From Hydrogenophaga sp. PAMC20947 (lineage in GTDB: Bacteria > Pseudomonadota > Gammaproteobacteria > Burkholderiales > Burkholderiaceae_C), in NCBI RefSeq assembly GCF_004795855.1, contig NZ_CP039252.1, forward strand, positions 3,906,001 through 3,970,000: a stretch of 64,000 nt of DNA. Reading direction: 5' to 3'. This document shows positions 1 to 9,601 of this stretch, in pieces. The position numbers and the translations under genes were made by a program. Positions within the stretch are counted from its first letter, which is position 1. Each line of letters opens with the position of its first letter. The notes under the pieces were generated by a model. The model was not told the DNA's origin, ran no database searches, and worked only from the letters and a program-made list of their open reading frames with translations.

Positions 1-39
1 TTCGGTGGTGGCGACTGCGCCGAACGCTGGCGACGCTGA
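1..39 (+). CDS. Possible 3' end of a gene cut by the window edge
   Basis: An open frame runs from the first base to a TGA at 37-39 and would encode a 12-residue tail (FGGGDCAERWRR). It could be the end of an upstream gene or chance. Nothing in it identifies a product. Confidence 0.2.
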   Translation, partial: FGGGDCAERWRR

Positions 40-139
40 GGGGTAGGCAGGGCGTGACATGCCGCAATTGTGCGCGCACCCTGCTGTCGCCGGGCGGGCG
101 GGCTTGTCTCATGCGTTTTCGGAAATCCCCGCCCCTCAT

Positions 140-167
140 TTGCCAAATTTGTCACATTGCTTATAAT
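140..167 (+). promoter_or_regulatory. Sigma-70 type promoter for the double-glycine peptide
   Basis: A perfect -10 hexamer TATAAT lies at 162-167, preceded after 16 bases by TTGCCA at 140-145 (5 of 6 matches to TTGACA). Transcription would start near 174 and give a leader of about 120 bases before the peptide gene. The leader holds a dyad ACAAAA...TTTTGT (184-207) and a 13-bp palindrome CGATGTCACATCG (221-233). No other gene lies between promoter and peptide. Confidence 0.55.
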
Positions 168-293
168 GCCTTTTCCGTACGAAACAAAATGTGATGATTC
201 GTTTTGTACTCATTTTGAGGCGATGTCACATCGCTTGTATGGATGCTGCGGGCGCAAGCCCCTGTGGGGAAACACTTTGAAGGAGAGATGACG

Positions 294-539
294 ATGCGAG
301 TGTTGAATCTGGAAGAAATGACCGAAGTCAGTGGCGGTCGCGGTTGCGGTTCTTCCTGGACCGGAAGCCGCTGGAAAAAGAGCTACGGCAAGGGTTCCGG
401 GAAAAACTCCGGCAAGAACTCTGGCAAGTGCGGGAGCAAGGGTTCGGGCAAAGACTCGGGCAAGGGTTCCGGTAAAGGCAGTGGAAAATGCACGCCGCCG
501 CCCGTATGTGGGCCAGCGGAACCGCCTCAAGTGCCGTGA
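294..539 (+). CDS. Double-glycine leader peptide with Lys/Gly/Ser-repeat core (bacteriocin-like)
   Basis: An 81-residue peptide. The first 15 residues (MRVLNLEEMTEVSGG) fit the double-glycine leader that C39-peptidase ABC exporters remove: hydrophobic and acidic positions followed by GG. The predicted 66-residue core is strongly basic. It begins RGCGSSW, continues as short KGSGK/KNSGK-like repeats, holds four cysteines, and ends in a Pro-rich segment (CTPPPVCGPAEPP). The ATG at 294 is chosen because AAGGAG (280-285) sits 8 bases upstream; the ATG at 288 would leave only 2. It is flanked by its own promoter and terminator. No C39 exporter or immunity gene lies in the window. The leader is recognised; the core resembles no family I know, and antimicrobial, signalling and metal-binding roles are all possible. 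Confidence 0.7.
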   Translation: MRVLNLEEMTEVSGGRGCGSSWTGSRWKKSYGKGSGKNSGKNSGKCGSKGSGKDSGKGSGKGSGKCTPPPVCGPAEPPQVP

Positions 540-562
540 GCTTGGCTTGACGTCACGTCAAC

Positions 563-592
563 AAATGGGCCCTTTCAGGGGCCCATTTTTTT
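563..592 (+). terminator. Rho-independent terminator of the peptide gene
   Basis: AAATGGGCCC and GGGCCCATTT pair around a short loop and are followed by a T run, 24 bases after the peptide stop codon. This makes the peptide a single-gene transcript. Confidence 0.8.
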
Positions 593-606
593 GCAAAAAT
601 CGCAAC

Positions 607-1317
607 TCAGGCGTGTCGGGCCTGGTTCAGCTCGGCAAGGCGTTCCGGGGTACCCACATCGGTCCAGGCCCCGGTGTAGAGCTCGGCGCTGACGAGGCCG
701 GCGTCCATCGCTGCGCGCAACAAGGGCGCCAGGGCCGCCGCGCTGCCCTGTGGGTTGCCGGGCCGCGTGTGGCACCACGGCTGCTCAAACAGTGCGCGCC
801 GGTACAGGGCGATGGTGCTGAAGGTGAAGCGCTCTTCGGCCTGGTTGAGTGCCTTGCCTTCGGCGCTCAGACCAAAATCCCCTTGGGGGTTGTGCGCCGG
901 ATTCGGCACCAGCCACAGGTGGGCAAGGTGATCACTGGCCCGAAACCGGTCAACGTTGTCCTGGCTGAAAACAAAGTCTGGCACGTAGACGTCGCCTGCG
1001 AGCACCCAGAAGACATCGTCGAGCAGCGGCAGCGCGCGGGAAATACCGCCAGCGGTTTCCAGCGCGTAGCCAAAGTCGACACCTTCATGGGAGTACGCGA
1101 TGTGCGCGCCGGGGTGCTGGTCTGACCACGACGCGAATCGTGCCTCAATCTTTTCACCCAGCCAGGCCGTGTTCACCACCAGCCGGGCACATCCGGCCTT
1201 GTGCAGGGCCTCCATGGGCCACTGCATCAATGGCAGGCCTTTGACTTCCAGCAAAGGCTTGGGGCACACGTCGGTCAGTGGGCGCATGCGCATGCCGCGT
1301 CCAGCCGCCAGCACCAT
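607..1317 (-). CDS. Nucleotidyltransferase family protein, MurU-like (N-acetylmuramate 1-phosphate uridylyltransferase)
   Basis: A 236-residue sugar-nucleotide pyrophosphorylase of the NTP_transferase superfamily. The N-terminus LAAGRGMRMRPLT is the nucleotide-binding loop, PKPLLEVKG follows, and a metal-site GDVYVPD lies in the middle. The compact length without a left-handed beta-helix fits MurU, which makes UDP-MurNAc in peptidoglycan recycling. Mannose-1-phosphate guanylyltransferase is the alternative, because the families are similar and the usual partner kinase AmgK is not adjacent here. The frame is open further upstream, but the ATG at 1317 puts the signature loop at residue 3, as is normal. 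It is divergent from tkt with about 150 bases between. Confidence 0.75.
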   Translation of the reverse strand: MVLAAGRGMRMRPLTDVCPKPLLEVKGLPLMQWPMEALHKAGCARLVVNTAWLGEKIEARFASWSDQHPGAHIAYSHEGVDFGYALETAGGISRALPLLDDVFWVLAGDVYVPDFVFSQDNVDRFRASDHLAHLWLVPNPAHNPQGDFGLSAEGKALNQAEERFTFSTIALYRRALFEQPWCHTRPGNPQGSAAALAPLLRAAMDAGLVSAELYTGAWTDVGTPERLAELNQARHA

Positions 1318-1466
1318 GGCGCCAGCGGTGTGGGTAGCGGGGTTGGGGGTGGATATCACCTGCGCATTATTGACGAGCGGCGGGCGCTTTGACACCCCGT
1401 TGGCACGGGGCGAATAAAATTCAGGGTTTGGCGCCCCGCCGCCGCCTTCCAACCATCTGGGATTCC

Positions 1467-3581
1467 ATGTCCGACGTAGCCAGCACCACCCCCTCCGCAG
1501 CAGCCCCGGCGCCAGCGCCAACCACCGTGTCCGCCCAGACCCAGGCCAACGCGATCCGCGCGCTCGCCATGGACGCGGTGCAGGCCGCCAATTCCGGCCA
1601 CCCGGGCGCTCCCATGGGCATGGCCGACATGGCCGTGGCCTTGTGGGGCCGCCATCTGCGCCACAACCCCACCAACCCCGCCTGGGCCAACCGCGACCGC
1701 TTCGTCCTGTCCAACGGCCATGGCTCCATGCTGATCTACGCGTTGTTGCACCTGACCGGCTACAAGCTGCCCATCCAGGAACTGAAAAACTTCCGCCAGC
1801 TCGGCAGCAAGACCGCTGGTCATCCTGAAGTTGGACACACCCCCGGCGTGGAAACCACCACCGGTCCGCTGGGTCAAGGCCTCACCAACGCCGTGGGCAT
1901 GGCGCTGGCCGAGAAGCTGCTGGCTTCGGAGTTCAACCGCACCGTTGGCGATGTTCACCATGCCATCGTGGACCACAACACCTTCGTGTTCCTGGGCGAC
2001 GGCTGCCTGATGGAAGGCATCAGCCACGAGGCCGTGGCCCTGGCCGGCGCCTGGAAGCTCAACAAACTGATCGCCCTGTACGACGACAACGGCATTTCCA
2101 TCGACGGCCAGGTCGCCCCCTGGTTCATCGACGACACCCCCAAGCGTTTCGAAGCCTGCGGCTGGAACGTGATTCGTGCCGTGGACGGCCACGATGCCGA
2201 TGCCGTGGACAAGGCCATCGCCTTCGCGAAAAACTGCGCCGACAAACCCACGCTGATCTGCTGCAAAACGGCGATCGGCCAAGGCAGCCCCAACCGCGCC
2301 AACACCGCCAAGGCCCATGGCGAGCCACTCGGCGCCGAAGAAATCCAGCTCACCCGCGAAGCGCTGGGCTGGCCCCATGCGCCGTTCAAGATTCCCAAAG
2401 ATGTCTACGCCGCCTGGGACGCTAAAGCTGCTGGCAAGGCCATGGAAGCCGAGTGGAACGGCAAGTTCGCCGCCTACAAGGCCGCCTTCCCGGCAGAAGC
2501 CAAAGAGTTCGTGCGCCGCATGAAGGGCGACTTGCCCAAGGGCTTCAACCAGCTCGCATTCGACACCGTGGTTGCCGCCCACACCAAAGCCGAGACCGTG
2601 GCCAGCCGCAAGGCCAGCCAGATCGCGCTGGAAGCTTTTACCGCGGCCGTGCCTGAGTTGCTGGGCGGCTCTGCCGACCTCACCGGCTCCAATCTGACCA
2701 ACACCAAGTCGACCCCCAGCCTGCGTTTCGACCTGGCTGGCAATGTGGTGAAAACCGAAGCCGCGAACGGTGAAATGGTGGGGGGCCGCCACATCAACTA
2801 CGGCGTGCGCGAATTCGGCATGGCCGCGATCATGAACGGCGTGGCACTGCACGGTGGCTTCATCCCTTACGGTGGCACCTTCCTCACGTTCTCCGACTAC
2901 AGCCGCAACGCCATTCGCATGGCCGCGCTGATGAAGCAGCGCGTGATCCATGTGTTCACGCACGACTCCATCGGCCTGGGCGAAGACGGCCCGACCCACC
3001 AGTCGGTGGAACACGCCGCCAGCTTGCGCCTGATCCCCAACCTGGATGTCTGGCGTCCGGGCGACACGGCTGAAACGGCTGTGGCCTGGGCCGTGGCCCT
3101 GCAAAACACCACCCGCCCAACCGCTTTGTTGCTGAGCCGCCAAGGCCTGCCCTACGCACCCAAAGACGAACTGGGCGACATCAGCCGCGGCGCTTATGTG
3201 CTGTCCGAGCCGGCCGATGTGGGCATGAAGAAAAAGGCGCAAGCCATCATCATCGCCACCGGCTCTGAAGTGCAGTTGGCGCTGAAGACGCAGGAGTTGC
3301 TGGCCAAAGAACACAAGATCGCCGTGCGCGTGATTTCCATGCCCAGCACCACCACATTTGACCGCCAGGACGCTGCGTACAAAGCCAGCGTGTTGCCCAA
3401 AGGTCTGCCGCGCGTGGCGGTGGAAATGGGCTCCACCGATGGCTGGTGGAAGTACGGAGTGGCCGCTGTGGTGGGCCTCGACACCTACGGTGAGTCGGCC
3501 CCGGCGCCGGTGTTGTTCAAGCACTTTGGCTTCACACCCGAGAACGTGGCCGACACGGTGCGCACCGTGCTGGCGAAGTAA
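1467..3581 (+). CDS. tkt: Transketolase
   Basis: A 704-residue thiamine-diphosphate enzyme of the pentose phosphate pathway (and Calvin cycle where present), moving two-carbon units between sugar phosphates. In order it shows the N-terminal [12 protein letters not shown], the TPP-binding [13 protein letters not shown], the pyrimidine-domain [14 protein letters not shown] and a C-terminal domain. Length is typical. ATG 1467 is preferred to upstream in-frame codons because it gives the usual short Ala/Pro-rich start before [15 protein letters not shown]. It lies 47 bases upstream of gap on the same strand, probably one transcript. Confidence 0.95.
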   Translation: MSDVASTTPSAAAPAPAPTTVSAQTQANAIRALAMDAVQAANSGHPGAPMGMADMAVALWGRHLRHNPTNPAWANRDRFVLSNGHGSMLIYALLHLTGYKLPIQELKNFRQLGSKTAGHPEVGHTPGVETTTGPLGQGLTNAVGMALAEKLLASEFNRTVGDVHHAIVDHNTFVFLGDGCLMEGISHEAVALAGAWKLNKLIALYDDNGISIDGQVAPWFIDDTPKRFEACGWNVIRAVDGHDADAVDKAIAFAKNCADKPTLICCKTAIGQGSPNRANTAKAHGEPLGAEEIQLTREALGWPHAPFKIPKDVYAAWDAKAAGKAMEAEWNGKFAAYKAAFPAEAKEFVRRMKGDLPKGFNQLAFDTVVAAHTKAETVASRKASQIALEAFTAAVPELLGGSADLTGSNLTNTKSTPSLRFDLAGNVVKTEAANGEMVGGRHINYGVREFGMAAIMNGVALHGGFIPYGGTFLTFSDYSRNAIRMAALMKQRVIHVFTHDSIGLGEDGPTHQSVEHAASLRLIPNLDVWRPGDTAETAVAWAVALQNTTRPTALLLSRQGLPYAPKDELGDISRGAYVLSEPADVGMKKKAQAIIIATGSEVQLALKTQELLAKEHKIAVRVISMPSTTTFDRQDAAYKASVLPKGLPRVAVEMGSTDGWWKYGVAAVVGLDTYGESAPAPVLFKHFGFTPENVADTVRTVLAK

Positions 3582-3610
3582 GACCTCAAGCAAGTCGGTT
3601 TCTTTTTTAA

Positions 3611-4627
<1,017 letters not shown>

Positions 4628-4636
4628 GGCCCACCC

Positions 4637-4712
4637 CTGCGCCGCACCTGCGGTGCGTCACCCCCTCAAGGGGGCATCACGTGTGGCCCGGCGAAGCCGG
4701 TTCCACCGTGAT
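4637..4712 (+). repeat. Three-hairpin intergenic repeat, copy 1
   Basis: Three successive hairpins: CGCACC/GGTGCG, then CCCCC-TCAA-GGGGG, then a long arm pair ATCACG (4676-4681) with CGTGAT (4707-4712) around an inner CCGGC-GAA-GCCGG. The same architecture with different arm sequences recurs at 4756-4822, inside topB, in the 84-bp array and at 44243-44309. Confidence 0.7.
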
Positions 4713-4755
4713 CACTGGGTTAAGGCATTTCGCACCGGAGGCTTTTTCACCTCCG

Positions 4756-4822
4756 CCGCGCTTCGCGCGACCCGCTCAAGGGGGCAACGCTGGCCGACCG
4801 GCAAAGCCGGACCGGCGGCGTT
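4756..4822 (+). repeat. Three-hairpin intergenic repeat, copy 2
   Basis: The first hairpin is CGCGC-TTC-GCGCG, followed by CCCGCTCAAGGGGG. The third stem has arms AACGC (4786-4790) and GCGTT (4818-4822) enclosing CCGGC-AAA-GCCGG. The arms differ from copy 1 but still pair. Confidence 0.65.
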
Positions 4823-4841
4823 CTGGGTTGAGACACCTCAC

Positions 4842-4884
4842 GCCGGGTTGCACTGCAAAGTGCAGCCCGGCGTTTTCGTTTTTG
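4842..4884 (+). terminator. Rho-independent terminator downstream of gap
   Basis: GCCGGGTTGCACT pairs with AGTGCAGCCCGGC (one G-T wobble) around a GCAA tetraloop, followed by a T-rich tail. It lies about 215 bases after the gap stop, beyond the repeat hairpins. Apart from the two repeats and this terminator, nothing gene-like is seen in 4628-4960. Confidence 0.7.
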
Positions 4885-4960
4885 GAGAGAACGCTCTACC
4901 GCTGCCGGAGAGGGTTCTCCAAACGAGGATGCCGCGCTGAAAGCGTGCGCGGGGGGTGCT

Positions 4961-5758
4961 TTATCCACCACCCCCACAGGACCGCAGTGTCTTGCCAGCC
5001 AGGGCGCTGCCCAGGCTCTGCACGGCGGCGCGCTCATCGCTGGTGATGGACGGCAGGCGCAGGGTCACGGAGATGGAGGGGTCGCGCTCCTGGGCCACTC
5101 TTGCAGAGCGCACGCCCTTGTTCGTGACGTTCTTCAAGCCCTGTTCAGCGGCGTCTTCGCTGGAGAAGGTGCCCAGGGCCAGTCCGGGGCCCAGTGGTGG
5201 GGCGGTCAGTGTGCGGAACTCGATCTTCAAGTCTCGCAATTCTTCCTTTTTGCGCTCCATCAAATCGTCGTTGTAGCGGCCCATGTAAACCACCCAGCGG
5301 CCACCGCTGCGCGATTCTTCCAGGCGCCAGCTGCCCTTGGGCAAGCCCAGGCGGGGCAGCGCACGCCTCAAGGCATCGGCTTCGGTTTCATCGAAGCCTG
5401 AGGCCAACCAGCAGGCGGTGGTGACCGTGGGTGAAAGGGGCGGCGGCGCGGGCGTTGGATCACCCGGCGATGCAGGCAAAGGGGCTTCGTCGGGTGGGGC
5501 TGGCGCGGCAGAGGCGGTGGCGGCTCCGCTGCTGGGTACCGGCGCTAGGGCGCTGTCAGCCGCAGCGGACGGTTGGGGTGCGTCTGCGGGGCGGGGCGCG
5601 TTGAGCAAATGCAGCACATCGGGCTGGATCTGGCCAGCCATGCGCTCAGGTTCGCGTTGTTCGGTTGGGGCAAATCCCAGGGGCGCCAGATGGCCCTGGG
5701 TCCAGGCGTAGTACACCCCGTTGGCGACCAGCAGCAAACCCACCACCCATCTCAGCAT
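4961..5758 (-). CDS. SPOR-like membrane-anchored protein
   Basis: 265 residues. One N-terminal membrane helix (MLRWVVGLLLVANGVYYAW) is followed by a long Ala/Pro/Ser-rich linker to about residue 110. A C-terminal part with two SPOR-like segments follows (around WVVYMGRYNDD and LALGTFSSEDAAE). SPOR domains bind septal denuded peptidoglycan, so a periplasmic envelope role is inferred. The start overlaps the birA stop by 7 bases, indicating an operon. The SPOR assignment rests on pattern only. Confidence 0.6.
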   Translation of the reverse strand: MLRWVVGLLLVANGVYYAWTQGHLAPLGFAPTEQREPERMAGQIQPDVLHLLNAPRPADAPQPSAAADSALAPVPSSGAATASAAPAPPDEAPLPASPGDPTPAPPPLSPTVTTACWLASGFDETEADALRRALPRLGLPKGSWRLEESRSGGRWVVYMGRYNDDLMERKKEELRDLKIEFRTLTAPPLGPGLALGTFSSEDAAEQGLKNVTNKGVRSARVAQERDPSISVTLRLPSITSDERAAVQSLGSALAGKTLRSCGGGG

Positions 5759-6564
5759 GGCCTCACGCTCACTTCCGAACTGGTGATCGCCTGCACCAGG
5801 CCATCGATGTTGACCAGCAAAGCCCCGCTGGCGTCAACGCCCTGGGCCAGGCCCTGTCGGCCGTCGGAAAGCCGCACCGCCTGTTGAAACAAGGTGTCGC
5901 GCTCGGCGAATCGCGCTGCGAAGGCCCCAAAGCCCTCGGACTCAAATCGCAACACATCCCGGACCAGGGCCGGCACCACGGCCTCCAGCGTTTCGCCGGC
6001 GGTTTGGCCCATGCACACCTCGGCCAGGCCGGCTGGTGGCATGGCGGGCATGCCACCAGGGGCTGCTTCAGGCACCGCGCCGAGCTGGCTGACCTCGGGG
6101 CGCGATATGTTGATCCCGATCCCGATCACCACCAGCCGCCGCCCTTCGGCTCCCTGCCCCACGCTGGCTGTTTCCACCAGGATGCCGCCGAGCTTGCGTT
6201 GGTACAGCCACAGGTCGTTGGGCCATTTCAGGCGCAGATCGGTGTGCAGCTGTTCGGCCAGACTCAGGCCCACCACCAGCGACAAACCCGACCAGCTGAC
6301 GGGAGACAGCGGCAACGCGAGCGAGAACGTGAGCGACTGCCCGGCCCGGCTGCTGTGCCAGCCCTTGCCCATGCGACCCCGGCCTGCGGTCTGTTCTTCG
6401 GCCGCCAGCAACACCGGATCCAGGGAGCCCTCGCGGGCGCGGCGCATCAGTTCGCTGTTGGTGGACGCGATGCTGGGCACCACCTCGACGGTGAAGCCCG
6501 GCAAGAGGTTGACGGTGGACAGCCAGACGTTTTCGGCGTGTTGGGTGAGGTGGGTAGGGCGCAT
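5752..6564 (-). CDS. birA: Biotin--[acetyl-CoA carboxylase] ligase
   Basis: 270 residues. It activates biotin to biotinyl-AMP and attaches it to the carboxylase carrier lysine. The motif GRGRMGKGWHS binds biotinyl-AMP; KWPNDLW and KLGGILVE complete the active site. There is no N-terminal helix-turn-helix, so it is monofunctional and not a bio-operon repressor. ATG 6564 is used; an upstream in-frame extension to 6873 has no family resemblance. It sits in one operon with the SPOR-like gene. In many Burkholderiales a type III pantothenate kinase gene lies between the two and is absent here. Confidence 0.9.
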   Translation of the reverse strand: MRPTHLTQHAENVWLSTVNLLPGFTVEVVPSIASTNSELMRRAREGSLDPVLLAAEEQTAGRGRMGKGWHSSRAGQSLTFSLALPLSPVSWSGLSLVVGLSLAEQLHTDLRLKWPNDLWLYQRKLGGILVETASVGQGAEGRRLVVIGIGINISRPEVSQLGAVPEAAPGGMPAMPPAGLAEVCMGQTAGETLEAVVPALVRDVLRFESEGFGAFAARFAERDTLFQQAVRLSDGRQGLAQGVDASGALLVNIDGLVQAITSSEVSVRPC

Positions 6565-6604
6565 GTCGGTGGCAAGGGTCAGGCCTCGATTGTGGCCTGA
6601 AGTT

Positions 6605-8212
6605 TCAGCGGTGTAACGCGGCCACCTGTTCGGCCTGAACAGGGGCGTTGTGGGGCGGGGGCTGCAGGGCCCACCCAGTCGTGGGGCTGTCGGCCCCAAC
6701 CCGGCCCTGAGTCGCGGCCTGCAGATGCTCGCTGGTGCGCTGTTGAAGGGCTTTTCCCACATCCAGTTCGCTGAGCTGGTGGTGCTCGTGGCGCACGGCG
6801 ATGCGCGAGCCGTCTTTGCTGACGAAAATGCCTTGGGCACCACCCTGGGCGGTGTGGCGGCCCAGGTGCGCAAGCGTGGCGGCGCTGAGCTGATCGACCT
6901 GTTCGGCGCTGTAGCCCTTGGCCCCCAGGCTGGGCGCCAGCTGGGCGTGGATGGCCTGCACCTGGGCCTGCTGGGCCGGGGACAGCGAGGGTGACGCTCG
7001 GGTTGCAGTGCCGGTGTTCAACTCCGCAGCGGCGAGCTCCTTCACCTGCATGGCCTCGGGGTGCCGGGGGTCCAGCGTGACCAGGGTGCGCCGGCCGTCG
7101 GTGTGTCGGTGATCGAGCGCCACCTCGCCCGAGGCCACATGGATGCGCATGCGCTGGGTGGAGCCGTCTTCCCGCGCGATCTCGAAGCGGTGGTAGGCCG
7201 AGGTGGCGCCGTCGTGGGTCTCCCCGCGCTCGGACTGGTACACCTTGGTCACTGGTGAGGTGCTGAGCTCGGCAAACTGCTGGCGCACCTTGGCGGGGAT
7301 CGCAGCAAAGTCGACGTGGCCCTCGGGAATGCGGTAGGCACCGCTTTTGGTATCGATGCCCAACCCGTATTGCGCGTCAAACATCGCGCCCATGCGGTGG
7401 TCGTTGCCCATGATGGCCAGACCAGCCGCCGCCCCCACCTGGCTGGTCATCAGCGCGGCCTTGAGCAAGTTGGGGATCGCCGCGCCCGGCAGCTGCTGGA
7501 TGCCGGGTGGCACGGCGTCGCTCAGGTACTGGTTGCGCGCGACGGTGTCGTAGGTGAAGGTCGCTATGTCGTTCGGCGTGCGGATGTCGTGCACCGTGCG
7601 CCCGCTGGCCTGGTAGCGGGTCAACGCCGCGTCAAAGCCGCCTGCGTCCTGGAAGTAGCCGCCCTGGATGGTGTTGCGCGCGATGGGCAGGCTGTTGTAG
7701 ACGTAGGCGTCGAGGTTGTTCTTGAGGGCAAAGCTTTGAGCCATGCCGCCGCCCAGGCTGTGGCCGGTGGCGGCAAAGGTGAACCCTTTGTAGCGCTCAT
7801 CGGCCTGCAAAGCCAATAAGGCTTTTTGTGCTTGTCCCTCAATGCGTGCGAATTCGCTGGCGCCAGCGTTCCCGAAGTCGGACTTGAAGTTGCTGACATT
7901 GTCCGAGCCCTTGAAGTCGAAGGTGATTTGCTGGGTGGTCTGATTGATCGAGACCATGAACTGGTTGATCAGTTTGCCTTGGGCGTCGTGCTGGGTACTC
8001 CACCCTTCTTGAGCGGGCTGTCCATTCTGGGCAGGGATGTAAGCATTGAATCCAGGAGGAAGATCATCACCAGGCGCAGCGTGCTTCCACGACTCCGGAT
8101 ATTTTGCAACCTTCTCTGCGGTTTGAATGTCCTTGTGCGGGTACGACCAGAAAGCCAAACGTATCGCGATGGCCGCATCGAGAGGGTTCAACTGGGTGGC
8201 TTGCTCGCTCAT
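6605..8212 (-). CDS. Lipase-family protein, candidate X-T4SS antibacterial effector
   Basis: 535 residues without a signal peptide. The N-terminal half is a class 3-type alpha/beta hydrolase: FDFKGSDN followed by the nucleophile elbow ATGHSLGGGMA (Ser about 152), as in DUF2974/Mbeg1-like lipases. The C-terminal part (about 405-510) holds SAEQVDQLSAATLAHLG and IFVSKDGSRIAVRH. These resemble the XVIPCD secretion domain that sends effectors to the bacteria-killing type IV system. The gene starts 9 bases after the stop of a lipoprotein gene, the arrangement of X-Tfe/X-Tfi pairs, where a periplasmic lipoprotein protects the producer. Lipase fold confident; secretion domain and effector role inferred. 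No T4SS genes are in the window. Confidence 0.65.
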   Translation of the reverse strand: MSEQATQLNPLDAAIAIRLAFWSYPHKDIQTAEKVAKYPESWKHAAPGDDLPPGFNAYIPAQNGQPAQEGWSTQHDAQGKLINQFMVSINQTTQQITFDFKGSDNVSNFKSDFGNAGASEFARIEGQAQKALLALQADERYKGFTFAATGHSLGGGMAQSFALKNNLDAYVYNSLPIARNTIQGGYFQDAGGFDAALTRYQASGRTVHDIRTPNDIATFTYDTVARNQYLSDAVPPGIQQLPGAAIPNLLKAALMTSQVGAAAGLAIMGNDHRMGAMFDAQYGLGIDTKSGAYRIPEGHVDFAAIPAKVRQQFAELSTSPVTKVYQSERGETHDGATSAYHRFEIAREDGSTQRMRIHVASGEVALDHRHTDGRRTLVTLDPRHPEAMQVKELAAAELNTGTATRASPSLSPAQQAQVQAIHAQLAPSLGAKGYSAEQVDQLSAATLAHLGRHTAQGGAQGIFVSKDGSRIAVRHEHHQLSELDVGKALQQRTSEHLQAATQGRVGADSPTTGWALQPPPHNAPVQAEQVAALHR

Positions 8213-8221
8213 GGCAGCCTC

Positions 8222-8914
8222 TTATGGTTTGATCCACTCAAACTGAGGGATCGTGCACTTGCGATGAATGTCCTCCCACAGTTTCTGACGCGCGGGATCT
8301 TTCAACAGAACCCGAGAGCCATCCCCGTTGTATTGGAAGTAGCCATTCCTGAAATGTGGCCAGACGTCGTAGGCGATGGAGTAATAGCTGGTCCGGGCCC
8401 GACCGTCATCCACGACCAACCTTCGCACGCTGCATTGCTGCTGAACCAGTGGCAGCAGCTGCCCCAAGCCTTGTTCCCATTTGCCCAGGTCTTTGCTCGG
8501 CCCATGGCTGTAGTCCAAGCGGCCCGGCAGCGCATCGTCCGACGCCAGCTGCAACGCCAGCAAAATCTTCGCATCCATGGACCCCTTGGCCGCCGCTTTC
8601 TCAAACAACGCCGTGATCGCCTGGGGATCGCTCACATCGGCAATCCATCCATCGGAGTTGCCCAGAGCGTAGTAGTAGTCGCCCAGCGGGTCGCCAGCGG
8701 CCTGCAGCTTGCTGATGTGGGCCCGCAGCAGGGTGATGCCCTGTGTCGTTTCGCTGATCCGGGCCTGGTTGTCGAGGTTTTGCGCGATGTGAGCGGCGGA
8801 CATGCAGCCGCTCAGAAGCAGGCTGGCGCACGAAACCCAGGCCAGGCCGATCAGCGCGTGGCGCAGGCGGTTGAGGGCGGCGATAGGGCGCGAAGAGGCG
8901 AGAGGTGTTGACAT
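8222..8914 (-). CDS. Lipoprotein, candidate immunity protein for the adjacent lipase
   Basis: 230 residues. A lipoprotein signal peptide ends in the lipobox LLLSGC (Cys about 37), followed by a mostly helical region with a Sel1-like stretch (ALFEKAAAKGSMDAKILLA). ATG 8914 is preceded by AGGGA and places the lipobox normally; an extension to 8950 is possible but unneeded. It is transcribed with, and directly upstream of, the lipase gene. A periplasmic inhibitor of the lipase is inferred from this pairing. It could instead be an unrelated lipoprotein. Confidence 0.6.
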   Translation of the reverse strand: MSTPLASSRPIAALNRLRHALIGLAWVSCASLLLSGCMSAAHIAQNLDNQARISETTQGITLLRAHISKLQAAGDPLGDYYYALGNSDGWIADVSDPQAITALFEKAAAKGSMDAKILLALQLASDDALPGRLDYSHGPSKDLGKWEQGLGQLLPLVQQQCSVRRLVVDDGRARTSYYSIAYDVWPHFRNGYFQYNGDGSRVLLKDPARQKLWEDIHRKCTIPQFEWIKP

Positions 8915-9043
8915 GGCTTCCCTGGGATCAGTGGACCGGCAACACCGCAAGGCGGGACCGGCTGTCGATCCTGCAATGTACCCGAAGGTGTTAGTTTTGG
9001 CCGCAGGGGGCCGCGCGTACTCCCTCCCTTGGGGTAGCGAGGC

Positions 9044-9574
9044 TCAGCCCAGTTGGGACTTCTTGCCCTTTTTCTGGGGCGCCAGCAAGGTGCCGCGGCA
9101 CTTTTTCGCACCACACCAGCAGGGGTATTGCTTGAGCAACTCGGGTGTGTGGGGTTCATCGATCACCAGGCCGTAGTCGTAAAACAGCTCTTGGCCCGCC
9201 TCGATGTTTTTCCTGGCCCGGATGAACACGCGGTCGTTGTCGATCTCGGCTTCGCAGTTGGGCTTGCAGCTGTGGTTGATCCAGCGCGAAGAGTTGCCAC
9301 CGTGCTTGGCGTCGATCACGTGTTCTTCGTCAATGTGGAAGTAAAACGTGTGGTTGGGGTCTGTGGGATCGTGGGGGTGGCGGTTCAGCGCCTCTTCCCA
9401 GGTGATGACCTCGCCCACGTATTCGATCAGCGTCTCGCCTTCGGCCAGGTCCACCACCGCATACACCCCTTTGCCATGCACGCCGGAGCGGCGGGTCTGG
9501 ATGCGGCGGCCAGTAGGCACAGCGCCAGTCTCGGCGGGCTTGGGCGTTTTGCGGGTGGTTTTCGTCACAGCCAA
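9044..9574 (-). CDS. SET domain protein-lysine methyltransferase
   Basis: 176 residues with a complete SET core. GVHGKGVYAVVDLAEGE binds S-adenosylmethionine, NHSCKPNCE (about 100-108) is the pseudoknot motif, and FYDYG carries the catalytic tyrosine. A post-SET zinc-binding tail CWCGAKKC (152-159) follows. The basic N-terminus (KTTRKTPKP) resembles a nucleic-acid-binding tail. SET enzymes methylate lysines on histones in eukaryotes; bacterial targets are mostly unknown. It is divergent from topB, separated by 98 bases that include a Z-DNA-prone tract. Confidence 0.85.
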   Translation of the reverse strand: MAVTKTTRKTPKPAETGAVPTGRRIQTRRSGVHGKGVYAVVDLAEGETLIEYVGEVITWEEALNRHPHDPTDPNHTFYFHIDEEHVIDAKHGGNSSRWINHSCKPNCEAEIDNDRVFIRARKNIEAGQELFYDYGLVIDEPHTPELLKQYPCWCGAKKCRGTLLAPQKKGKKSQLG

Positions 9575-9601
9575 AATATTTGGTAAGGTTGATTCATGCA
9601 G

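Noticed and set aside
190..230. TGTGA...TCACA as a CRP site upstream of the peptide
   Set aside because: The half-sites are 31 bases apart instead of six, so the pair does not form a CRP site.
1356..3593. A 745-codon open frame antisense to tkt
   Set aside because: It is the third-position GC shadow of tkt; its translation is Gly/His/Val-rich without any domain.
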